Part shown: positions 16,517-24,914 of the stretch, in pieces | How the letters are laid out: each line of letters starts with the position of its first letter | How positions within the stretch are numbered: the stretch's first letter is position 1 | DNA from: CAZTUH01 sp964620485 | GTDB lineage: Bacteria > Pseudomonadota > Gammaproteobacteria > Burkholderiales > Burkholderiaceae_B | Length of the DNA: 56,346 nucleotides | NCBI GenBank assembly: GCA_964620485.1 | Contig: CAZUGU010000005.1 | Span: 1 to 56,346 of the forward strand | Direction: 5' to 3' | Position numbers and translations under genes: made by a program | The notes under the pieces: model-generated | What the model was told of the DNA's origin: nothing | The model's database searches: none | What the model saw: the letters and a program-made list of their open reading frames with translations, nothing else

Positions 16517-19500
16517 TTATAATTCGAGCCAAATACTTTGATATAAAAAATATATAATTGATTTTACAGCTCGACCATCCAAAGATACTAATTGCTTACA
16601 ATAAATCTTAAATCGATCTTGATATTGGTAACGCATTCTCAATTTAAACTGCTCATATGTTTCATTATTATTTAGTTGATCGGTCTTATATGTAATCATT
16701 AAAAGACAACCATTTTTTGTTTCCAATACTAAGTCGATAATAGATTTATTCACTATAGTATCAATCAAAAATAGCTTCCTATTTGCATTTTTTTGAAAAT
16801 ATATCCAACTGATTCTATCACTGGACCAAGCTAATTGAATATTATGAATAATCGTTCTAGTTTTTTGAAATGTTTCATTAATAGGAATTCCAGCTCGTAT
16901 TAACTGTTTTTGTATAATAAAAGATTGATTTTCTAAAAACTTTTTAGATTTCTTTTTAGGATCAGAATTTCCGATATATATCAACCATTTATGAATTAAA
17001 CTACTAATTATCAATTCGTAATCAAATTTCAATTGAAATACCTGTTTTCTAAAATTTTGTAAATCAATATGATTTGCACTGAGTTCAAGATTTAAAGGTT
17101 CTTTCTTAAATTGTGGAGGCATTTTTGAAAAATGACGTTCGGGAATTCTATGTAGGGATCCTATTTGGAATTCTGAAACCTTATGCTTGATTACAGTATC
17201 ATGATTACTTTCTAACTCAATGAAATTGTTTTGAATCTCACTTTTTAAGTGTGGCCATAAATGTTGTAATAAACTACCAGATACAGGTTTTTTTACTGTT
17301 ATGTTTTTAGTATCAATTTGACACTCCCCAATCAGGTGTAAATATTCACAAGCTCTTGTAGTTGCTACATAAAGTAAACGATCTATTTCATAATCGGTTC
17401 TTTGCTTCTCGCGTTTCATTAGATAATTTGAAATCGGATCTTCTTCCGAAGAAAATTTTGATTTAATAGGTCCAAATAAAAATGTTCCAGCATTTTGCTC
17501 AAACTGTATTAAAGATGCTTTCTCATAATGTAGCGCATGATGCAAACCGTACAAAATTACAGTTGAAAACTGCAAACCTTTCGACTTATGTATTGTCATA
17601 ATCTCAACAATTGGGTCTTTCAAAGAATTTTTTGGAAAATATGAAGAGAATAATTTCTCTATATGATCTTCGAATTCTCTAAGATCTAATCCGCCATAGG
17701 GAGCGAGACGCTCAATCAATTGAAATATAATTTCTGCATCAGTTTCTGCATTACCATCTGTGTATAAAGCAGAACCACCTAGCCTTTTCCATAGTGATTC
17801 AATCCAGGAAGATAAAGGAATTGTGCCTGATTTGTTTTTATTGTCCAATAATATAGAAGCTATCCAAGTCAATCTATTATATTCAGAAATTGAGATAGAT
17901 AACTTATTTAAATGATCTGACAAAGATATTTTCTTAATATTTATATCTCTATTTTTTGATGGAAACTCATGTTGAGTGTTTTCATTATATAAAGCATTTC
18001 TTAATAAAATCGGAATTGATGTTGTATGATCGTGTCCAAACAATTGATACATAGTATTTAAGGTAAGACCACAAAATGGAGATCTTAATACTGATAACCA
18101 TGCTAATCTATCTCCTGGGTGCATTAAAGCACGGACTAACTGAACTAAATCTGATACAATGGGACGCATTGTTAATGGAACTAATTCCTTTGCGTGAAAT
18201 GGTATTGATTCTTTTATCAGATTCTGGACTAGATTATCTAAATGATGACGTGCACGAACTAATATTGCTATTGATTTCCCAGTTCCGGAATACTTATTTA
18301 TATAATGACGAATTAAATTAATTGTAAAAACCTCCGCACTCTCAGATTTTTCCATCACAATATTTTTATTTCTTACTAGAATAGGATGAAATTGCACAGC
18401 TTTTCCTGGTAAAGATTCAAGGGAAGCATTTGAAGCATTAAAAGGAATTGCACCGAATAGTGCATCGCTTTGTTTAGGAAAAACTTTTTTAAATATGTGA
18501 TTAGTCCATTTTACAATTCCAGCTTGAGAACGAAAGTTATCTGTTAATTGCAAGAAATTCAGTTTTATTTTTCCAATTCCATTCTTTAATATTTGTAAAA
18601 ATAAACTGACTTCGGCTTTCCGGAATCGATAAATTGATTGCATAGGATCACCTACAAGAAAAATAGTTCTATTATCATTTTCGTCCCAATTAGAAGTTAA
18701 AGCTTTTAATAAAGCCAGTTGATTTTGACTAGTATCTTGTAATTCATCAATTAGTAAATGTTTGATAGAAATATTAGCATTTAATAGGATCTCATCAATA
18801 TTACGAACATTATTTAGTGCAAGCAATATACGCTGAGTAACCTCTATGAAATCTATCTCACCGGTTTTTAAAAAGTATAATTTTAGTTGTTTTGCTGCCA
18901 AGTTAAGTGTTTTTAGTTGTGCTTCCAGTATATTCCATTGTGTATTAGTAAATTCAATACTGGAAATATTACGCAATATTCCTAAATAAGGAATCCAAGA
19001 AGAATCAGGATCAACAGATTTAATCCAATCTATTAATCGGTTTTTATAGGAACAATTTATTAAAAATCCTAGGTTTTTATTTATACTTTTTGGACTACGT
19101 AATTTATTTTTATTTGTTAATAATAAATAAGATAGAGCTTTCCATTGAGATAAAGAATCTAAATTTACAGGTAAATTTTTATACCAATTTAAAAGCGGTA
19201 ATAGCTTATTAATTCCACTCCTAGTTGTTAGAGATTTAGCAGCATAGCGAGCTAATGGGGATAAATCTTCATTCCAACCAAATGGCATCATATCATTTAT
19301 ATTTTTCAAATCTAATAAAATTATTTTTTGTAGGGCATCTTGTAATGAATCTCTTTTAAACCCATTTTGCAATGCAAATAACCATTGATCACGTTTACCT
19401 AACATATTAACAATAGCTTTATTTGTTGCTTGAATGTTCACATCCATATGTCTTAGGAATAAATAAACTTCACTATATCTATCTGCTAACTTTAATGTGC

Positions 19501-19978
19501 TACTAGCTGCTTTTTCATAATGTTTCCATGGATCATTAGATATCTTCTTTATATAACCTAATTTAGATTGATATGGAATACTATTTATTAGGCTACAACA
19601 AAATGAATCAATGGTTCGAATGATCAAACGTTCCGGACGTTCTAGTAAATTCCAATGAAGTGCTTCATTACGTTTTAAAACAGAACATGCAAGTTCTAAA
19701 CTATCTTCCTGATATTTGAAATTAACAGTTTGATAGATAGATCTACTTGCATTTTTAAGTTTTTCTAATACCCTTGTACGCATCTCTGCTGCAGCTTTAC
19801 GTGTGAATGTAATTGCCAAAATTTCTTCAGGTTTTGAAACAATTGCTAGTAAAGATAGTATCCGATTTGTTAACAATTCTGTTTTTCCTGAACCAGCTGG
19901 AGCTTGTATCAAAAAAGAATATTTTGGATTAATTGCCATTTGTCGAATTTCATAATCGCTAGATTGATATTTTTGCAT
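16517..19978 (-). CDS. addA: AddA-type helicase-nuclease (double-strand break repair)
   Basis: UvrD-like superfamily 1 helicase that with AddB resects double-strand breaks for RecA. In 1153 residues the helicase motifs are clear: Walker A APAGSGKT (26-33), TFTRKAAAEM, IDELQDTS (Walker B), GDPMQSIYRFR, LTDNFRSQ, MTIHKSKGLQF and RLLYVATTRA. The C-terminal nuclease-like region (DNA about 16,530-16,860) keeps the first acidic site (IIDL) but reads ITYKTD where active family members have DYKT, so the metal-binding aspartate is replaced by threonine. The nuclease of this subunit is therefore probably dead while the helicase looks intact. It starts three bases after the addB stop. Confidence 0.9.
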   Translation of the reverse strand: MQKYQSSDYEIRQMAINPKYSFLIQAPAGSGKTELLTNRILSLLAIVSKPEEILAITFTRKAAAEMRTRVLEKLKNASRSIYQTVNFKYQEDSLELACSVLKRNEALHWNLLERPERLIIRTIDSFCCSLINSIPYQSKLGYIKKISNDPWKHYEKAASSTLKLADRYSEVYLFLRHMDVNIQATNKAIVNMLGKRDQWLFALQNGFKRDSLQDALQKIILLDLKNINDMMPFGWNEDLSPLARYAAKSLTTRSGINKLLPLLNWYKNLPVNLDSLSQWKALSYLLLTNKNKLRSPKSINKNLGFLINCSYKNRLIDWIKSVDPDSSWIPYLGILRNISSIEFTNTQWNILEAQLKTLNLAAKQLKLYFLKTGEIDFIEVTQRILLALNNVRNIDEILLNANISIKHLLIDELQDTSQNQLALLKALTSNWDENDNRTIFLVGDPMQSIYRFRKAEVSLFLQILKNGIGKIKLNFLQLTDNFRSQAGIVKWTNHIFKKVFPKQSDALFGAIPFNASNASLESLPGKAVQFHPILVRNKNIVMEKSESAEVFTINLIRHYINKYSGTGKSIAILVRARHHLDNLVQNLIKESIPFHAKELVPLTMRPIVSDLVQLVRALMHPGDRLAWLSVLRSPFCGLTLNTMYQLFGHDHTTSIPILLRNALYNENTQHEFPSKNRDINIKKISLSDHLNKLSISISEYNRLTWIASILLDNKNKSGTIPLSSWIESLWKRLGGSALYTDGNAETDAEIIFQLIERLAPYGGLDLREFEDHIEKLFSSYFPKNSLKDPIVEIMTIHKSKGLQFSTVILYGLHHALHYEKASLIQFEQNAGTFLFGPIKSKFSSEEDPISNYLMKREKQRTDYEIDRLLYVATTRACEYLHLIGECQIDTKNITVKKPVSGSLLQHLWPHLKSEIQNNFIELESNHDTVIKHKVSEFQIGSLHRIPERHFSKMPPQFKKEPLNLELSANHIDLQNFRKQVFQLKFDYELIISSLIHKWLIYIGNSDPKKKSKKFLENQSFIIQKQLIRAGIPINETFQKTRTIIHNIQLAWSSDRISWIYFQKNANRKLFLIDTIVNKSIIDLVLETKNGCLLMITYKTDQLNNNETYEQFKLRMRYQYQDRFKIYCKQLVSLDGRAVKSIIYFLYQSIWLEL

Positions 19979-19981
19979 TTT

Positions 19982-22708
19982 CTAATTAAAAGATTTTTTA
20001 TTAGGAAAGATTCGTAGAAATGGTAATGCATCACAAAATTTTAGATCATCATACTTATATGTCCGATTTATTGCTATTCCTTCTATAAATTCATCTGCTA
20101 GACCATGAATATATATACTCCACTTTTTCATAGTTTCATTCCAACCATCAGTTTCAGAAAAATAATTTTCTGAAAATGGCATAAGTTCTGTGAAATCTAA
20201 TTCTTGATTTACTATACCTTGTATAGATATAGATTTAGTATGAATATGTATCATAACCAAAGCAGCAATATTTTTTATGAGTGACTTGTTTAGTGTTGTT
20301 ATAGCATAAAAAGGTAATTGTATATTGATTGGTCGTGTTCGAGACCAATCTAATTTAAGTTGCATCGCAGTATTTCCAGTTTTATAATCTATAATGATTA
20401 TATGATCATTTTCTAATAGGTCTATGCGATCGGTACGAAATCTTAAAGTTAACGGTCCATATTTCCATAAACAACTTTTCTCAATATATTTTACGGTAAA
20501 AGGCGAACGCTGCAATTCTATGGAGAACCAATCAATAAGCATTTTATAAGCTCGTTCACATTCTAATTTAGAAAGTATCTCTGAATAAGTTTTCAATTCA
20601 ATAACAGCTGCTTCATTTATACATTTTTTTAAAAAAAATTCTAATTTATGTTCTTCTACCATATTAGATAAAGCTTTATAGTTTTTTAAATTTTTCCAGA
20701 CTAACTCTAATATTTTATGCAAGAATTTACCGCGAAGATTTATTCCAGGTAAAATAGAATAATGAGGCATTATTACCGCACCTAAACGATAACGCAAAAA
20801 AGCCCATAATGGATTTCTAGCTTGTAGCTCTAATACATCTAATCCGCCGTTTATTTTAGATGATTCTGATAAAATAGGTCCTTTCGAATCATTTATAATT
20901 TCCTGATCTATTAATAATGGATCAGTTTGATTAAATACTTTTAATAATGATTGAGCATCTTCTTTAATTAAAAAAGATGGATATAATTCACGTTCACTAT
21001 TTGCACGTGCATAACTAACTATAATTTTAGATGCAGAACGACAAATTTTATTATAAATATCTGAAGACCATTGAAATTCATGCTCTGATGTTGCTCTTGA
21101 TGAAATTCCTATTTCTTTTAAAGAGAGCCAAGGTAATAATGGATTCGATTCGATTTGTGCTGGTAAAATTCCATCGTTCATTCCAAGAAACCATATACTA
21201 TCCCAATTACCTATTTCTGCTTCTTTAACATCTAAAATGTCTAAATTTAATGAAGGATCTTTTTGCGTTTGGAATTTTGTAGATTCTATTAATTTATTTA
21301 ATAAATGAACTGCATCAATTCCTGATATTGGACCGACTACAGGCGCTATAGCTGCAAAATTATTAAATGATTCTTCCAAGGCGTTAATTACTTGGTAAGT
21401 AATTTCATCCAATTTATGCTCACCTGGAAAACCTAGAAAAAATAACGAGTCTTTCATGATTTTCATCCATTTATCGGATTTTGCAAAATTCATTTGATTC
21501 CATGCTAATAAAGCTTTATTCCATCCCTTTTTAAGTTGTTTGCATTCTCTTAAAGAATTTATCCATTCAGTTGGATCAATTTTTATTCGAGCTTGTTGTC
21601 TCCATCTTATATCAATAGATATATAATCAGTGGCATATTGAATATCACCGATACAATAACCAGATAAAAGAGCTTTTCCATATATTTCAGCACTACAAGA
21701 ACCTTCTGCTGTTTTTGATAGAGCATGTAACCAATATAGAGCTGATTGAATTACAGGCCATTGAATCAAAGATCGTCCAATTGAAATATTAAACGGAATT
21801 GCAGATAAATCACCATAATGTTCTATAAAACATTTATTCAACATGCGTTGAGCAATAGGAATATTATTTTTAAGATCTGTAGAAATGATAGCATAATGTC
21901 CATTAGGATTTGATGATAAACATTCAGCAGCCCAATTTGCTGCGGAATACCATTCGGAGCTGGTATTAATAGCTTCGTAATATTGAACTATACCCTGGTT
22001 TTTTCTTTCTATTTCCAATTTAAAAATAGAACTTGACATTTTCAATAAACTTTCAAGTAAGTTACGCAATCTGGGAGATATTTCATCAAAACCAACTAAA
22101 ACTATATTTTTTTGAATGTGTAATTTTTTTTTTCTCAAAGCTAGAATAAATTTTTTATAAATTCTATTAAAATCTTCTGCGTCAATAATCTTTAATTTAT
22201 GATCATAATAGTAGCGCCAACGTGAGAATGCTTGATATTCGGGAGTTTCGAGATGTTGTGGAACAAATATTTGCCATTCGTGCATTAAAAAATCTGCCTC
22301 TAATGCTAGATCTACCAATTGATCAACATTTAAAATCTCTTTATTAGACATATCTTGTTTAATAGCTTCATTCCAAACCAATTTAGAAGAAAATTCATTT
22401 AACTGATAATTTGATATGCAGGTATTTATTTGTTGAAATTCCAATTCATTTGTACAATAACGAATCCATTCAAACAATGGAAAAATTTTCGGTAATGTTT
22501 TTTTCTTAAATTGAAATTGAAAATTTTTTATTAAAGAAAAAACTATCCATTTAGAATATCTTTCATTAATAGTAAGAATCAAAGTGTCTTTTACAGGTAT
22601 TGAAAATATATCTGCTATGGTTATAGAAGAAAAATACAATTTTATATCCAATAAATTATTGATTAATTTGCTATTGCTATTATATATAGACGTAATCTGA
22701 GTGTGCAA
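19982..22708 (-). CDS. addB: AddB-like subunit (double-strand break repair nuclease)
   Basis: Partner of AddA. The 908-residue protein has a degenerate helicase fold at the N-terminus without a normal Walker A (DTLILTINERYS), a central region with the conserved pattern VGFDEISPRL and FLGMNDGILPAQ, and a C-terminal RecB-type nuclease with RTDRIDLL and IIIIDYKTGNT, where the catalytic aspartates and lysine are present. Hence AddB should keep nuclease activity even though AddA seems to have lost it. I do not see the C-terminal cysteine cluster found in iron-sulphur AddB proteins. The TTG start at 22708 is the only one that opens the frame and is uncertain. Tight coupling to addA indicates one operon. 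Confidence 0.85.
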   Translation of the reverse strand: MHTQITSIYNSNSKLINNLLDIKLYFSSITIADIFSIPVKDTLILTINERYSKWIVFSLIKNFQFQFKKKTLPKIFPLFEWIRYCTNELEFQQINTCISNYQLNEFSSKLVWNEAIKQDMSNKEILNVDQLVDLALEADFLMHEWQIFVPQHLETPEYQAFSRWRYYYDHKLKIIDAEDFNRIYKKFILALRKKKLHIQKNIVLVGFDEISPRLRNLLESLLKMSSSIFKLEIERKNQGIVQYYEAINTSSEWYSAANWAAECLSSNPNGHYAIISTDLKNNIPIAQRMLNKCFIEHYGDLSAIPFNISIGRSLIQWPVIQSALYWLHALSKTAEGSCSAEIYGKALLSGYCIGDIQYATDYISIDIRWRQQARIKIDPTEWINSLRECKQLKKGWNKALLAWNQMNFAKSDKWMKIMKDSLFFLGFPGEHKLDEITYQVINALEESFNNFAAIAPVVGPISGIDAVHLLNKLIESTKFQTQKDPSLNLDILDVKEAEIGNWDSIWFLGMNDGILPAQIESNPLLPWLSLKEIGISSRATSEHEFQWSSDIYNKICRSASKIIVSYARANSERELYPSFLIKEDAQSLLKVFNQTDPLLIDQEIINDSKGPILSESSKINGGLDVLELQARNPLWAFLRYRLGAVIMPHYSILPGINLRGKFLHKILELVWKNLKNYKALSNMVEEHKLEFFLKKCINEAAVIELKTYSEILSKLECERAYKMLIDWFSIELQRSPFTVKYIEKSCLWKYGPLTLRFRTDRIDLLENDHIIIIDYKTGNTAMQLKLDWSRTRPINIQLPFYAITTLNKSLIKNIAALVMIHIHTKSISIQGIVNQELDFTELMPFSENYFSETDGWNETMKKWSIYIHGLADEFIEGIAINRTYKYDDLKFCDALPFLRIFPNKKSFN
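20152..20175. repeat. 10-bp-stem hairpin inside addB
   Basis: TTTCAGAAAA and its exact reverse complement flank a four-base loop. It lies in the C-terminal coding part of addB. A second quasipalindrome, 11 bp each side with one T-G mismatch, sits at 20903-20925 in the same gene. Confidence 0.65.
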
Positions 22709-22837
22709 TTAAGCATTAATTAGAATCATTGTTATAATTAATAAAAAATAAAATTATAAATATTTCTAAAATTTGGGAAAAATTTTTTCTTTTCTCATTA
22801 ATTATATACTCTGTCATATAGAACCGAAATTTTGTCT

Positions 22838-22909
22838 CTCGCTGTAGTTAAACGGATATAACAGGCCTCTCCTAAGGGTCAATTGTTGGTTCGATTCCAT
22901 CCAGCGAGG
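22838..22909 (+). tRNA. tRNA-Arg (anticodon CCU)
   Basis: The acceptor stem CTCGCTG pairs perfectly with CAGCGAG, the D arm is GTTA ... TAAC, the anticodon stem GGCCT/GGGTC encloses CTCCTAA (anticodon CCT in DNA), and the T arm is GTTGG TTCGATT CCATC. The T stem has one T-T mismatch at its second pair. The discriminator is G; CCA is not encoded. It decodes AGG. No neighbouring gene is close on the same strand, so it likely has its own promoter. Confidence 0.93.
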
Positions 22910-23300
22910 TTTATTTCAGTTTATTAAATATATATTGATGTCAATATGAAATATATTAATTATTTATAATATATTTCATATTAAAAATATCTCAAGATTT
23001 CATTGTTTTATAATAAACACTCATTGCAAGTAATATTTTATATAATTTATATTGCTATCTTTGAACAAAAAGAATTCTTTGGAAACTTTGTTAATATAGC
23101 TGTTGTTGCCACATTCAAAAACTTCAAAAAATATTAATTAATTATTATTAGAAAAATATTATTAGAAAAATATTTCTGCAGAAAATACTGGAACTTTGTC
23201 AGCGTTAAGCACTAGAATACTTCTTTAAATTAAAAGATATAAAAATTAAATTTTTAAAAATCATTATTTAAAGTAAAAAAGTTCAATTTTAAAGATCTAA
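22910..23300. other. Non-coding spacer between tRNA-Arg and tsaC
   Basis: AT-rich sequence of 391 bases with no plausible frame. It includes a short tandem duplication (attagaaaaatatt twice, about 23146-23173). I see no gene remnant. Confidence 0.5.
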
Positions 23301-24347
23301 TTATTTTATAGATATTGCTGCTGCTCGGTGAATTCGGTCATTTATTGCATCCCAACTTATATCATTATTAGGTGGAATCTGTAGATAAATTTTGGAATAA
23401 TTTTGATTATCAATTTTTCTAAGCATTGCATAGAATTCTTTTGCGTAGAAAATAGGATTTTTCGAAATTTTATAAAATTCTATATTGGAATTGAGATGTT
23501 TAATTTCATTTGAATAAGCAATCAAGGCATATTTTTCTTTTAATAGATTTTTTTCTGATATATTTTTTTGTAAAAATTGTATATCTGATATTAATTGAAT
23601 AGGAGTATCGGGTGCATAATGGACTAGAAAGCTTCCAGAAGCTTTCGGTGCAGAATTATCTCGGATTTTTATTGAGACTCCTAAAACTTTAGAAATTTGT
23701 GATGTTGTTATATGACCAGGTCTCAATAAAGTTGGTCCAATTCCTTCTTCCAATCTTGACAAATCAATTATTGTTGATTCAATACCAATTTGAGAATTAC
23801 CACCATTTAGAACAGATAACCCATTTCTTGTTTCTATAGGAAATTCCTGTTCAATGTGAATTGCTTGAGTAGGCGAAATTCTACCAAATTTATTAGCTGA
23901 TGGTGCTGCAATTCCACCTTGTCCATTAGGTTTCAATTTTGAGAATCTTCGTAACAGAGCCTGTGCAACAGGATGACTAGGGCAACGTATCCCGATACTA
24001 TTTTGATTACCAGTGACCAAATCATGAATATATTTAGACCGTTTAAGAATTAAAGTCAACGGACCGGGCCAAAATTTCTGGATTAACAAATGTGCTTCTT
24101 TAGGAACAAAGTCGACCCAGTAAGATAAATCATATTCCGGGGAAATATGTATAATTATCGGATGACCTATAGGTCGGTTTTTTAGTTTAAATATTTCCTT
24201 TACAGCACTTGGTTGTTCAGCATCAGCGCCAAGTCCATAAACAGTTTCTGTTGGGAATACAACAAGTTTGCCGGATAGCAATTTCATAACCGCACGATCA
24301 ATTTCTTTTATAGAAGAAAATTGACATTTAGGAAATTCAAAATTCAT
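23301..24347 (-). CDS. tsaC: L-threonylcarbamoyladenylate synthase (Sua5 type)
   Basis: Forms threonylcarbamoyl-AMP from threonine, bicarbonate and ATP, the first step of the t6A37 modification of tRNAs reading ANN codons. The N-terminal YrdC domain shows VVFPTETVYGLGADA, KLKNRPIGHPIIIHI, the FWPGPLTLIL block, IGIRCPSHPVAQALL and the APSANKFGRISPT loop. A C-terminal Sua5 domain (from about residue 235, after GSFLVHYAPDTP) makes it the long 348-residue form. Because of that length it is Sua5 rather than the short TsaC, although the reaction is the same. It is isolated between non-coding stretches. A 9-bp-stem inverted repeat (23627-23646) lies over the codons linking the two domains. Confidence 0.94.
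   Translation of the reverse strand: MNFEFPKCQFSSIKEIDRAVMKLLSGKLVVFPTETVYGLGADAEQPSAVKEIFKLKNRPIGHPIIIHISPEYDLSYWVDFVPKEAHLLIQKFWPGPLTLILKRSKYIHDLVTGNQNSIGIRCPSHPVAQALLRRFSKLKPNGQGGIAAPSANKFGRISPTQAIHIEQEFPIETRNGLSVLNGGNSQIGIESTIIDLSRLEEGIGPTLLRPGHITTSQISKVLGVSIKIRDNSAPKASGSFLVHYAPDTPIQLISDIQFLQKNISEKNLLKEKYALIAYSNEIKHLNSNIEFYKISKNPIFYAKEFYAMLRKIDNQNYSKIYLQIPPNNDISWDAINDRIHRAAAISIK
23627..23646. repeat. 9-bp-stem inverted repeat inside tsaC
   Basis: GAAAGCTTC, a CA spacer, then GAAGCTTTC. It encodes KASGSF at the start of the conserved linker motif GSFLVHYAP, so the protein sequence here is ordinary for the family. Confidence 0.7.
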
Positions 24348-24867
24348 AATTTAATGTCTGTTAATTAAAATATATAAATAGAAATAATTTATAAAAATGA
24401 AAATAAACTGACTTATATATCAACTAGAATAGACTGGATTTTTGCAGTTAATTTTTACTTATTCATAATAAAACAGATCAGTAAGAATGAAAAACACACT
24501 GTGTAATATGAAATTAAAATTCATAATGAAATTTTTATAAAATTATTTTATCTATTATTTGTGTTTTCTCTGAAAAGATATAAGTTGTTTATTTTATAGA
24601 AAAGTATAAATAAATTAAAAAAAATATTAGTTAGTTTAAAGATATATTATCTAAATCATTAAAAAATCACCACTTTGTTAACAAAATGTAGGAACTTTTT
24701 CTTATTCAATCCTAAATTGAAATGATAATGTGCATTTAAAAATTCTTATATTATAGGAAAAATCAAATATCCTATTTAATTTAGTTTTATAAATAAAGGG
24801 ATTGAATATAGAAAATGTCGGTAATTCCAGTTTCTATTCTCAAAATGAAAAAATTATTTGTAATATA
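24348..24867. other. Non-coding spacer between clpB and tsaC
   Basis: About 520 AT-rich bases upstream of tsaC. No frame with coding character on either strand, and no remnant I can name. Confidence 0.5.
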
Positions 24868-24911
24868 ATCTAAGCCAGATTATATTTTTCTAAATATAAT
24901 CTGGCTTAGAT
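24868..24911 (-). terminator. Strong hairpin after clpB
   Basis: A perfect 20-bp stem (ATCTAAGCCAGATTATATTT and its complement) with a four-base TTCT loop begins four bases after the clpB stop codon. Position fits intrinsic termination of clpB, although the following bases (ATATTACAAAT) are not a clean T run. Confidence 0.7.
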
Positions 24912-24914
24912 AGT

